NCBI RefSeq assembly: GCF_021869535.1
Contig: NW_026262690.1
Span: 11,457,501 to 11,521,500, forward strand
Reading direction: 5' to 3'
Length of the DNA: 64,000 bases
Source: Mytilus californianus
Lineage: Eukaryota > Mollusca > Bivalvia > Mytilida > Mytilidae
The first letter of the stretch is position 1, and every line of letters begins with the position of its first letter. The notes under the pieces are model-generated. The model ran no database searches and had not been told where the DNA came from. It worked only from the letters and a program-made list of their open reading frames with translations. This document shows positions 11,989 through 22,859 of this stretch, piece after piece. Both the position numbers and the translations under genes were made by a program.

Positions 11989-12859
11989 GCAGTTACTTGC
12001 CAGAGAAGGAACTTTTAATGTATAAAATAAATTTGTTGATGTATCTGTATGTACTTACATTTTAAAACCAATACTATCTTCATTTCTGTATGTTTGTAGA
12101 TAAATTAAATTAAAATAGCAAACTGAGTAGAATTTTGTAATTAGACATTCAGTATTATAAGAGGGGAAGCCATCTTAATTATGGATCTGTTATATTGCTA
12201 GTATATTTATTGTAGAACTATACCATATTCATAAAACTGTACAGATTGTAAAATATCATACCACGTTACCATGGTGAAATACCTAAAGGAGAAGATATGA
12301 AAAAAGGTACTGTAAAATCGTCAATTTCACTACCACATAAAAAAAAATTCAGTCTCGTTACTAGTATCTCAATGCATACCTGCTTAGTATGATTTCATTT
12401 TGACGATGATATATGGCTGTTGCTGATATCTAAGATAATTTAGAAAAGGTGTAAATATGACAGGGTTTCCTAAAAAATGAAATTATGGTATTGTTTATAA
12501 CAGACAGACATTTTATTCATTTATGTGAATGACGGTTACTGATTTTATTTTATACCTGGAAATTGTTTTTTTTTTAACCAAAAGTGAGGCCTTGTTAAGC
12601 CTTCTCCTTTAGGATGTCCTGTGGCATTTATAGATTACAGGGAAACATGGCCTTACACTGCAGATCTCTTCTACATATAGACGACTCAAAGAAGTACACA
12701 TTTTATTATATTTGTAAATACATTAAAAAAGGTGTTGTGTTGATAGATTGTATATGTAAATTATTATTGTGCTGAGGTTTAATAACTGTGATTTTGAATT
12801 AAGTCTGTGATCCAATTAATATATTATAGTTCATTAAAATGGTTTGCTTTTTTGTGTTT
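11989..12859. other. sGC 3' region, no further gene seen
   Basis: AT-rich sequence following the stop codon, including an AATAAA at 12026. I see no open frame or repeat that I can name. The 3' untranslated region probably occupies part of it. Confidence 0.4.
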
Positions 12860-13157
12860 TGCATTGATTCAATAAATTAACAATACAAGGATCCTTCGTT
12901 TAGATAATTGATTGAATAAATTAACAATATAGGGACCCTTCGTTTAGATCATTGATTCAGTACATTAACAATACAGGGACCCTTCGTCTAGATCATTGAT
13001 TCAATAAATTAACAATACAGGGACCCTTCGTTTAGATCATTGATTCAATACATAAACAATACAGGGACCCATCGTTTATATCATTGATTAAATAAATTAA
13101 CAATACAGGGACCTTTCGTTTAGATCATTGATTCAAAATATATTAACAATACAGGAA
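12860..13157. repeat. 44-bp minisatellite
   Basis: About seven copies of a 44-bp unit containing taacaatacagggacccttc. One further unit is found at about 14532-14580 and part of another from 14678, so later insertions split a once continuous array. Confidence 0.9.
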
Positions 13158-13159
13158 TA

Positions 13160-13770
13160 TATAAATAAAGAGATGTCGTATGATTGCCAATGAGACAACT
13201 ATCCACCCGAGTTCAAATGAAGTGGATGTCAGCAATTATAGGCAACCGTACGGCCTTCAACAATCAGAAAAACCCATACCGTATAGTAAGCTATAACAGG
13301 CCCCGATATGAAAAATATGAAACCATTCAAACGAGAAAACCAACGGCCTAATTTATAACAAAACAATTTCGGAAAAACAAATATGGCAGACATGAACTAA
13401 CGGCAACCACTGAACTACAGGCTCGGGACAGGCACATAAAGAATGGGGCGGGGTTAAACATCATTGTCAGCGCTCAACCTTCCCCTAACCTTGGATAGTT
13501 GTGTAACAGAAAAACAAACTGTAAAAATCAGTAGCAATTGGCTTATCTCAAAAGATCGGTACGAGGCACAAAACAACTAACATAAGAACAATAGAACAAT
13601 AGAAACACAGCACCAACATAACTCGCAGTTACTGAAGGCTAGTTCATAGCCAATTACAACTAATAAATAAATCATGTTCCCAGATTAAAGGATCAGTCAG
13701 TACACATCCACAGGATTTATTGTAAGACTTCATAGGCAGTACGAGAAACGCATGACCTTTTGCAATGCCA
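13160..13770 (-). mobile_element. 3' tail of the Penelope-like element (abundant mussel repeat), reverse orientation
   Basis: Begins with gtatgattgccaatgagaca and runs through the conserved blocks acggccttcaacaa, ggcctaatttat, acaaccactgaa-like, gggacaggcacata and cctaacctt. No coding sequence. Matches the sequence that follows the reverse transcriptase at 53880-54390 and 61880-62580. Confidence 0.75.
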
Positions 13771-13815
13771 AATTATAAGTAAACAGTTTATTTAGTTATG
13801 TACTTCTTTGGGTGC

Positions 13816-14532
13816 AGGACATTTTAGCGAAAAAGTTGAACTACCAGGGAACATTTTAGCGCAGACATTTTAGCCCATTTTACCCCCCGGAGTATTCCGT
13901 TCACCTGTATTTTCTATAGCCCATTTTAGCGAAAACTTACCCGGTTATATAATACTCTCGAAACTAAAACCATTAACAGTCATTTATGCTGGCTTAATGG
14001 TTAAGCTTTTTGCATTTACAATTTGGTTAAACATGGAAATACATATTGTTGAAACAAACAGGAAATAAAATGGCAATATGTGATGGTTTGCTGGATACTT
14101 TTATCAAATTACAAACAACAACATATATGAAAATAAGAAGTACCGATGAATCTGCAACTCAAGATAAAGATAGTTCAGGAACAGTTCCTATCGCAATTAT
14201 ATAAACAACATTGTACAGAGAGTATATCAAGATCACATACATACGTTCACTGGGATAAAAAAAAACATGAATAAAACGGACATTTGAATTAACATCTATA
14301 GACATTTAATGCTGTATTTACCTAAATGAACATGCTATTTTTATGTTGTGTTGTCTTGATACTATATACATTTATTATTATACTATGAATTAATTTATGT
14401 CGCTAAAATGGACATTGATAATTTTCCTTTTTTTTGCTAAAATGTGTTAGAAATCTTGCGCAAAAACAAGTTATACAAAAACGTCCTACTTTTTCGATAC
14501 AATTCCTATCAATGCGCTAAATGTCCTCCGCT
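13816..14532. mobile_element. Candidate short DNA transposon with cattttagcg subterminal repeats
   Basis: Left end ggacattttagcg and right end gcgctaaatgtcc are near inverted. Extra copies of cattttagc lie just inside the left end (13852, 13868, 13922) and gctaaaatg inside the right (14402). There is no transposase, so it would be non-autonomous. It sits inside the interrupted 44-bp array. Confidence 0.55.
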
Positions 14533-14580
14533 GCTTCGATTAGATATTTGATTCAATATTATAACAATACAGGGATACTT

Positions 14581-14677
14581 CCACGGGCACTTGTCTTTGA
14601 AATGTTTTTCCTATATACCTTTATACTTGTGTTATATAAAGGTATATAGGGGAAAAAATCGTGACAAGTGCCTGTGG
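14581..14677. mobile_element. Hairpin element, CACTTGTC family, copy 2, with target duplication
   Basis: A 97-bp palindrome from ccacgggcacttgtc to gacaagtgcctgtgg with a central acctttatac / gtataaaggt-like pair. It is flanked on both sides by atactt (14575-14580 and 14678-14683), a 6-bp target duplication within a unit of the 44-bp minisatellite. Confidence 0.8.
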
Positions 14678-14789
14678 ATACTTCGTTTTGATCTTTGATT
14701 TTTACTTACTTATGGAACCGTCCGAACGTATATAATTATAGACTAAGGACGCATCCAAATTAATATCAGCTACAATATTGTCAACATAT

Positions 14790-15300
14790 GACCATTGCCC
14801 ACATTCTGTATGTGCCTGTCCGAAGTCAGGAACCTGTAATTCAGTGGTAACGGTTGTCGCTGGTTGCTGCCTGTCATATTTGTATTTCTTTTATTGTTAT
14901 GTCAGAAATCGGGTTTTGTGAGCTTAAATTCACTTCATTTTATTTTTGGCAATCATACCATATATAATTCATTTGAAATAGCTTTCATTAACTATGAGTA
15001 CTCTAATATCCGTACTTTGTGTTGTTTGTCTTTATGGTAGTTGCTTTTGTGCTTCGTACCAATCTATTGAATTAAGGCATTTCCCAATTGATGTTTATTA
15101 TTTGTTCTTATTTTGTGCTGTTACACCACTGTCCCATGTTAGAGGAGTTGAACGCTCTCTATCATTTTAAGTCCCTCCACATTCTTTATGTTTCTGTCCC
15201 AAATCTAGGAGTCTGTAATTCAGTTGTTGTCATTGGTAGCTGTATGTCATAGTTTTCTTCGTTTATTGCGTAATGGGATTGCTTGTTAAAATCTTAGATT
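14790..15300 (+). mobile_element. Two fragments of the abundant mussel 3'-tail repeat
   Basis: Two successive forward copies (about 14790-14960 and 15110-15290) both contain ccacattct..atgt..ctgtcc, an aggag/aggaa-cctgtaattcag block and a following ttcttttattg-like block. They look like decayed tandem or nested insertions. Confidence 0.65.
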
Positions 15301-15859
15301 TTAATTGTAGATCTGTAGATATGATTCTTTCATTCTCTTGTGTAGTAGTGTCTCCAGGAATATCATCTTAGAGCAGAAGTTTCATGAGTGAATTTTATTA
15401 AGAGGATGAGTGTTGTTTGTTCCCGTTGAACTCCTGCATGTTGTACATACTAATTTTGTATATATTACAAAGGATTATAGAATACTAAAAGTCTAAACTT
15501 TACACCTATTGTTTTTAATTAATTTGTATGTAATTCAAGATTATTGAATTGTAACTTTAACTTATCTACAAACGATGCTCGGTGTTTAATTTGTACATTG
15601 GTCAAGATTTTTGAAATTACCATAGCTAGTGACGCCATTTTACACCAGGATGCTCATACTGATAACGGTATTTATTATTCGAAATATTTATTGATTTTTT
15701 CTTTTTTTTTTTTCTTATCATTGTTTTGGTGTTGTTGTACACTTTTCAGACGTATGTTTTATTTATTTCCTGTGTACAGTATCGTTCTCCATAACGATCC
15801 GACAACACTCGTAAGAGTGATTGTATACAGATTTAAACGGGAAAATATGAACAAAATAT
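15300..15859. other. No gene supported
   Basis: Contains a 105-residue open frame at 15544-15861 with a hydrophobic, T-run-derived middle. I recognise no domain in it. I do not support it as a gene. Confidence 0.3.
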
Positions 15860-16220
15860 GATAGATAGCGACCAACGACAACCACTGAATTACATTCTCC
15901 TGATTTAGGACAGAAACATTAAAAATTTGGCGGGATAAACATGTTTATGAGCGTTCATCCCCCTTCTTCCCTATCCTGGGACATTGGTGTATTAGCACCA
16001 CCTAACAAATTATAAAAAAATCAGTTGGAAAGGTCAGATCGACCTGAAGCACACAACAGCTAACAAATTGACAAAACAAACAAAGTATCGATATAAGATC
16101 TAGAGCAGGTCTTCTCAGTTACTGAAAGCTAAAGTTGAAAGACATTTTCAACTCACAAATAAACCATGTTTTCCCGGACTTTAACAATCATTAAACCATT
16201 GTGGTGACGTCAGCCTATTC
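15860..16220 (-). mobile_element. Decayed 3'-tail repeat, reverse orientation
   Basis: Carries acaaccactgaattacattc, aggacagaaacatt and cctatcctgggacattggtg, in the same order as the better-kept copies at 13.4 and 62.1 kb. It could be the tail of the reverse transcriptase relic at 17585-18260, with later insertions between them. Confidence 0.55.
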
Positions 16221-16414
16221 ATTTACCGTGGATTCTTTTTCTAGAATCAACGCTTCCTAAATCTGCCGCTGAAATTGACTCACCAAATTATATTCAATTG
16301 TTTCCTTTGTGTGCCTAATTTCATTAAGTTTGAATTGGCTAATTTACTGATTTCTGTTCACTTATGGAATTAATTTAAAAACTTACCTTTAATTTTTGTA
16401 ATTTTTATATGCCT

Positions 16415-16499
16415 TCACTGGGAATCGAACCCTTCCTCGAAATCTGTTATGTGTGACTGACATCAACACATCGACGAAACCTCTCGGCTACCAATGGGT
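16415..16499 (-). repeat. tRNA-like Pol III sequence (type II, Ser/Leu-like), probably a SINE head or pseudo-tRNA
   Basis: On the - strand an A-box-like tggtagccgagaggt is followed about 50 bp later by a B box gggttcgattccc. The spacing suits a tRNA with a long variable arm. I could not fold a convincing acceptor stem or anticodon loop, so it is not called as a functional tRNA. Confidence 0.5.
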
Positions 16500-16611
16500 T
16501 ACAGTATAGATGTCTATTTTATATATTTGAATGAACATCTGATATACATCGGTTCATCGGACACACAGGGCTTGTACCTTTATATAGACACAATAGGCAG
16601 TCGTATAATAT

Positions 16612-16705
16612 GAGTTGGTAGCCGCGAGGTTAGCATGGTTAAAATCAATGAGTTAAAGATATGGATTTGTCGGTTTAGGTTCGAATCCCTGTATTCTCTC
16701 TGATG
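16612..16705 (+). repeat. Second tRNA-like Pol III sequence, opposite strand
   Basis: A-box-like ttggtagccgcgaggttagc and B box aggttcgaatccct on the + strand. It has the same A-box core as its neighbour at 16415-16499 but points the other way, so the two diverge. Confidence 0.5.
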
Positions 16706-17307
16706 TTCCAATTCGTAAGTTATCCTGTTTTTTTTTCTAATTTTGCATGTTAAAGTGGATATTTTTGTAATAATAGCGAGTTTTACCGGTTTTTTTTTTT
16801 TATTAATATTGGCTATTTCACATGTTTGAAACAAAAATGATTACATTCTATTTGTCAATTTTTGTTTTATAAATATAGTATGATTTCATCTGTTTTACTA
16901 CATAATTTTACACAGGTTTGTTCGCAAATTCCTATGCGAGAAAATCGTGATGTGCCTAGAGTGCTAGAAAAATTTCGATAACATACTTATTATATATACT
17001 TTATATATGCTTTTTGGTCGGGTTGTTGTCTCTTTGACACGTTTCCCATTTCCATTTTCAATTTTATTAGAAATAATTTCGAATATGTCTTATTTTGTAT
17101 AAACAGATAATATTCATATGCCTGGTAATATAAAGATCTTTAAAGGTAGAAGTGTTATATTTGTATTTTGTTCACCAGTTAATTGTGATCTGAGAATTAT
17201 CAATGCATCGTTTTGGACACGATAACATGGTTATTTAAACTCACTTACAATACCTTCTAATTAAGAAAAGGCTTTAATTTTGAAAAGAAATTAACACAAT
17301 AGTTTAA

Positions 17308-17416
17308 GTTATAGATACAATGGATAAGCGTAGATTCATGAAAAACAAACCATTCGCCCTCCGGGCTCATGGTTTCTTTTTCAAGAATCCACGCTTATCC
17401 ATTGTATCTATATAAC
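17308..17416. repeat. Palindrome with cgccctccgggctc centre
   Basis: Arms gttatagatacaatggataagcg / cgcttatccattgtatctatataac pair over about 45 bp around attcgccctccgggctcat. A half copy with tagatacaatgaataagcg and ccatgagcccgg lies at 63659-63711. Confidence 0.85.
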
Positions 17417-17584
17417 ATAATGCATATCCAATAGATTTAGTGTAAAGACGTTATAAATAGTCTGAAAAATGCATAACCTTATGATAATCCAAAATATAAG
17501 TATCAACAGGATGTAGAACCACAAGTGTTCATAGTGTATATCAATGCATATTTAGTTCTGTTTTAATTTATCAAAAACTAAATC

Positions 17585-18260
17585 AGTGTTTATGCCGATA
17601 AAGGCAATATTCAAAGATCTTACTACAGTGATAAATTTATCAACTTAAAGAAAGAATTTATTCAAAGGGTCAATAATTTTACACGTGTCGTAAATTTAAC
17701 CGGCTCTATAAACAACATCAATGTTAAAATTAGGATGAAATACCGTCTGTAATAAGGTTTCTTTAGGTACAGCCAAACTTCTGAATCAAATCTTTGTATC
17801 TATGAAAGAATTTAGTAATGGTTTAATCGACTTGATAATTTACCAGTTATACATAGATTTTGTTCGATGAAATCTAAAACGTTGGGAAGTATACACGCAG
17901 AATAAGAAGTAGTCAAGGCGAAATCTTTCCCCTCAGCTAAATTTTCGCAGTATAATAAGGCATACGTAATTCTTGATTATTTAAAGCAAAAATATCATCA
18001 AGGTAACGGTAAGCGTTCATTTCCCTCCAAGTGGAATTCAGACGGATCCTTTTTGAGTTTGACCATTATTTGTAATTCCTAACAATACTGGAACAAGTCT
18101 GATATAATAAGGCCACAATTGGAACTCATAGGAATACCTTCAATCTGCCGATAAACTTTTTTGTCCAAACGTACATAGATGTCAAGGAGAATATTTATAC
18201 ATCTGTAATAATCTCATTATAAGTCCAGTAAGTAGATCAAGCATATTTACCTTTTTCATT
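17585..18260 (-). pseudogene. Decayed Penelope-like reverse transcriptase, copy 1
   Basis: On the - strand the fragments RQIEGIPMSSNCG and YRYLDDIF mark the reverse transcriptase core, and the downstream segment matches the C-terminal part of copies at 20.6, 53.6 and 62.7 kb. Many frame breaks. No complete open frame remains. Confidence 0.7.
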
Positions 18261-18279
18261 ACAAACGAAGCTATATTGC

Positions 18280-18455
18280 TCTTATGTTGTGCTATAACAT
18301 TACTGTCCAATGTTAGGGGAGGTTTGAGCGCTTTATCAACCCGGCCACATTCTGTATGTGTCTGTCAGGACAGGATCATGTATTCAGTTGTTGGTTGCTC
18401 TATGTCATGTTAGTTTTCTTTTATTGTTTTGTCATAAATCAAGCCACTGGTTTTC
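18280..18455 (+). mobile_element. Fragment of the abundant 3'-tail repeat
   Basis: Contains tgctataacattactgtcca, aatgttaggggaggtttgag and ccacattctgtatgtgtctgtc, in forward orientation like 54240-54390. It directly abuts the reverse transcriptase relic, which is on the other strand. Confidence 0.65.
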
Positions 18456-18469
18456 TCATTTAAAAAAAT

Positions 18470-19744
18470 GTTTTACATTTTGTTGTGTCGGGTGAACTAT
18501 AATTGCTTGCCGCCAATTGGACTTAAATGAATATATATATAGTTGTTTCATTTCCGATCGTACCACAACTCCTTATTTTTATATTTTTATGAGTTGCAGC
18601 TAATAAATTTCAGAGGCAAATCAGATTTCCTAAAGGAACATTTAATTGAATAAGAACACTTCTGTTTAGTTTAAACAATATTTATTCAAATAAATCAATA
18701 CATAGTATATAATTCTGATACATATTAAACATACATCTCTGTTTGATAAGATTATGTGGAGGAGGTATAGTATAGACAGTCAAATAGTCAAAACAGTCAA
18801 AACAGTCAACTGAATTATAAGGACCATTTTAATCTCAAAAGAATTTTTCACGCATCAAAAATGATCAATTCCATTTTTTTTTTCATTTGCTTTATTACAA
18901 AAAATTATTAGAAGTCTTTGATTGGAGTAAAGGAACCAGTTAAAAGGACAGAACTATATATAAGTCTTTACAATAAGACTAAATAATATAATTGGTATTT
19001 CATTAAAATCTGGAACGATTTGTAGGATTCGTGATCATCGACAATTTGTTGGCTTTTTCAGTACTTTTTGGTGTGCAATAAATCATGTTCCTTCATTTTG
19101 TTATATCAATTTTTTACTCTTTTCCTACCTGCTTTTGATATCTACTCAAGTTGGCTACACATTTAGTGGTATGATTATACAGTAGTCAGTGCTTTCTGCT
19201 TATGTTGCGATTTTTTAAATATTCTTTTACCTAATCAGAATTTCTGTGCTTATGTAAAATTCTAATGGGCGTTTAATACATGTGCTATTTGTGGTGCTTA
19301 ATTTCAAGCTAAGTTCATGCGTTTATTTTATTTGACGTTTATGCATCATATATATGTGTGGATATTTCATCATTGATGCTTACATTTGTATGTGTCGGTG
19401 GTATCTTATTTGATGCATCGTTTACTGTGATGATTTGTACATATGTTGAAGTCGGTATTAAGTCGTTAAGTTCGTGTTTGGTGTTAATGGTGTACTGTAT
19501 ATGTTCCGACACTAAATAAAGTTTTCTTACTAATGTAATCGCATCAAATTTTACATATTTTGTACTGTAGTACTGGTGGAGACAGAAATCATATTCATAT
19601 TTCAGGCTAAACATGGTCTTACATTCCAAAACTACTTTAAGGGATCAACATTTTGTGTAAATCAGATAAGAAAAGCCATCAGAACAATCATTTTGTTAAA
19701 ACAAAGGTGTTTACTACACGTACTCTTATAAGTTTAAGTATAAT
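18470..19744. other. Stretch without a recognised gene
   Basis: AT-rich, with one short run of cagtcaaaa units near 18776-18807. The antisense 96-residue open frame at 19339-19629 has no recognisable domain. Confidence 0.35.
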
Positions 19745-20065
19745 ACAAGTAAAACGATGTGGTATGAGTGCCAATGAGACAACTCTCCATCCAAGTCACA
19801 ATGTATAAAAAATTAACAATTATAGGTCAAAAGTACAGCCAAAAACACGGAGCCTTGGCTCACATCGAACAGCAAGCTTTAAAGGGCCCTAAAAATGACT
19901 AGTGTAAAACATTCAAACAGGAAAACCAACGGTCTAATCTATATAAAAAAAACGAGAAACGAGAAACACCTATGAACCACACCAACACACGACAACCAAT
20001 GAACAACAGGCTCCTGACTTAGGACAGGCGCATAAAAATGCAGCGGGTTTAAACGTTTTACTGTG
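19745..20065 (-). mobile_element. 3' tail of Penelope-like copy 2
   Basis: Contains gatgtggtatgagtgccaatgagacaa..., aaccaacggtctaatcta, caggctcctgacttagga and caggcgcataaa in reverse orientation. It lies just downstream, in the sense of transcription, of the - strand reverse transcriptase at 20470-22290. Confidence 0.7.
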
Positions 20066-20469
20066 CTTATCTTGAAGACTTTGACCTATTTCAATTGCAA
20101 TTGCTCAAATAGTTTACCATTTTGCAGTTTGGATTCTTATCCCACAGAATAATCAGCTGGTAAAATATTTTATCAAATTGCTTCAGTGAAAGGTAGTTAG
20201 TATGAAATGAGCGCAGTGGAATAAAAAGCAATACTTACCATCCAACTTCAGTTAGTTGTTGTCTATGTCATGAAATTCAATAATGACTTACTATGATATG
20301 AGTCACTGGTTTAAAAAGGTCTAACTTTGACGTGAAAACTTCTATCCTAAATAAATTATAAATAATTAGTTCAAAACATTTTTTCTAAGAAGAAGTTATT
20401 GTGTAAGTGTGATTTGGATAATATTTTCTATAAGAATTACTGATCTGCTGGCATTAAAGGGGAATACAA

Positions 20470-22290
20470 ATTTTGTTATGTTGATATTTGTTGATGACAA
20501 AATCGATGTTAGTGCCAATGTAAACAATATTCAAAGATCTTATTACAACATTAATAAGATAACCTTTACTAATAATATAAGTTTGTTTAAAGGTTCGATG
20601 AACTTACACGCGGATCACATAGTGATTTCCGCGCTTTTAGTACAATAATACCGTAAAATTTAGGATGTGAAATGCCGTTATTAATACGTTTTCTACAAGT
20701 ACAGCCAAATTTACTAATCAAATCTTTGTACCTATGAAAGAATTTAGTAAATGTTTTAAGTAATTTATGGTAACGAAATCCCTGACTTAATAATTTACCA
20801 GTGATGTATTGATTACGTTCGTTAAAATCTATGACATCACTACACACACGGGCATAACGAACGAGTTGGGATATTTGAACACCGTATGATGGAGCCAAAC
20901 TGGGAACATCGCCATCTAAAAAAGGGAAATTAACAATAGGGAATGAAAAATCGTCCCTTTTGTCGAAAATTTTAGTATGGGGTCCCCCTTTAAGAAATTG
21001 AAATGGAAATGTCTAAATCGATCTAGAAAAGGACAACTACTGCTGTTTATGTTGGATTTATTTAAATTAAGTTCCTTTGGGTATTTTTCGGTAGTATATT
21101 TAGAGAACTCTGGATTATTTAACGAAAAAAATATCATCAAGATAACGGTAGGTATTGTTGACTGTGTCAACCAAATGTAACAATAGCGTGTCTTTACTGA
21201 GTTTGGCCATAAACTGTGATTCATAGCAATACAGGAATAAATCTGCTATTAAAGGGGCGCAACTAGTGCCCATAGGAATACCTACTACCTGTCGATACAC
21301 TTTATTGCCGAAACGTATATATATGATGTCCAGGAGAAAATTTAAAGCTTCAATCATATCTTCACATTTCCAGTAAGTGTATCTAGTATACTTTCCTTTT
21401 CGTTACAGCAAATAAATTTGCAATGAGATTTTTCAAAAGACCATTCAATTAAATATGAAAACTTTTTCTTGATAAGATTGTGTGGAAGTGTAGTGTAGAG
21501 AGTAGAAAAATCATAACTGTCAACAGAATTAAAAGGACCATCAAAAGCACGCATTTTATCTAAAACCTCTAAAGAATTTTTAACACTCCAAAAATAATTA
21601 ATACCATTATTTTCATAAACTTTATTACAAAAGTTAATAATAAGTTCTTTGATAGTAGTAAGGGAGGTACAAAAATGTAGTTAGTTAGACAGATAAGTAG
21701 TAGAATACTTACTAGATGCGGAGATGAAACGAAATTTAAATGGTTGTTTGTGTAATTTAGGTAACCAGTACATGTCCGAACTTTCAAATGTTCGGAGGAG
21801 GCTTTAAGCTGGGTAATGGCAGTGATATGCTTGTTTACAATTTGACTCTCTGTGGAGCGTACGGACCTGAATGCAGAAGAATTGATAATTTCGTTTTGGG
21901 GAACTTCTGAGTAGTATATGCGTCACACCACCACTACATTGTTGGCTGCTCTGCCGGTGCGAATACAAACCGTTTTAATAGTACTTGGAGTTTATTTTTT
22001 ATTCCTATTATTAATTTCAGATTTTTTTTTCAAAATGAGATATACGAATATCAACAGAATTCATAATTTTATTCAAGTGACTGTCTAGAGATTTTTTATC
22101 AGATTTTTCATGTTTACACCAATTTTTACAGTAGGCAGACAGAGCGTCTTTAATGACCTGACAACACTGTTTCCCATCTAATATAGACGGAGGACGATAT
22201 TTATGTCCTTTCTTAAGAAAAGTTTTGACATCACGGTCTTCAACGATGTTGAGGTCTCCTGTAATGACATGTGCAGTTCAGTTTCTTGTA
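20470..22290 (-). pseudogene. Penelope-like reverse transcriptase, copy 2, frame-broken
   Basis: Reading the - strand from 22290: a basic N-terminal part, a YW-LPKLHK-like motif near 21765, FDGPFNSVDSYDFSTLYTTL (21354-21554), GIPMGTSCAP (about 21254-21291), YRYLDDIFF (about 21121-21160), then LDGDVPSLAPSYGVQISQLVRYARV and the C-terminal region to 20587. The catalytic YLDD is kept. At least four frame changes break it. I place it in the Penelope-like class from motif memory; no GIY-YIG endonuclease was seen. Confidence 0.75.
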
Positions 22291-22855
22291 TGTTCCTCCA
22301 TTAATTGCGGAGCACTACCCATAGGGTATAATTGTAGCAACTATACACACCTTAAAACATAAGGGAACAAATAAACTTATGTACAGATAAATGAATAAAG
22401 GCAATAATACCATTATTAATTCATTGGATAGTCATTACAGTTTTAAACCATAAAATTAACTAATCATAATGTGCTGAGGGGTAAGAAAAAGTTATGTAGG
22501 AACCGAATATATTTACAAGTAAAATTTGAAGTTTAAAAGTTTAAATTAGTTTTAAATTTAAAATTCTATTGGTTGGTTAAAGGTGCTATTCTTACATCAG
22601 AATTTATAATGAAAAGATTATTTAAAAGGGTGTTATGTAAATGGGTTAGGGTTTAGAACAATTCAACGTATATACATAAGTGTTCCTTCACAATTTAAAG
22701 TTACCTATTTTATAGACTTTGTCATTATTCTTTAAAGGTACTTAATATATCTTGAAAACTTTGAAGAAGCTATTTTTAGGTCTTAAATTATCATAAAATA
22801 GTAAAATGATAAAATTAAGGAAATATTTAATTTTAATTTTATCACTTATACTGTA
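22290..22855. other. Spacer without a recognised feature
   Basis: AT-rich sequence between two - strand retroelements. I see nothing in it beyond short homopurine and TTTAAA-like runs. Confidence 0.35.
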
Positions 22856-22859
22856 CTTG

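Noticed and set aside
12860-13157. Regular repeats as a CRISPR array
   Set aside because: Units are contiguous 44-bp copies without unique spacers, in an animal genome.
15544-15861. 105-residue open frame as a gene
   Set aside because: The middle is a T-run-derived stretch, there is no recognised domain, and it lies among decayed repeats.
16415-16705. Functional tRNA-Ser or tRNA-Leu genes
   Set aside because: A and B boxes are present but I could not pair a full acceptor stem or a seven-base anticodon loop.
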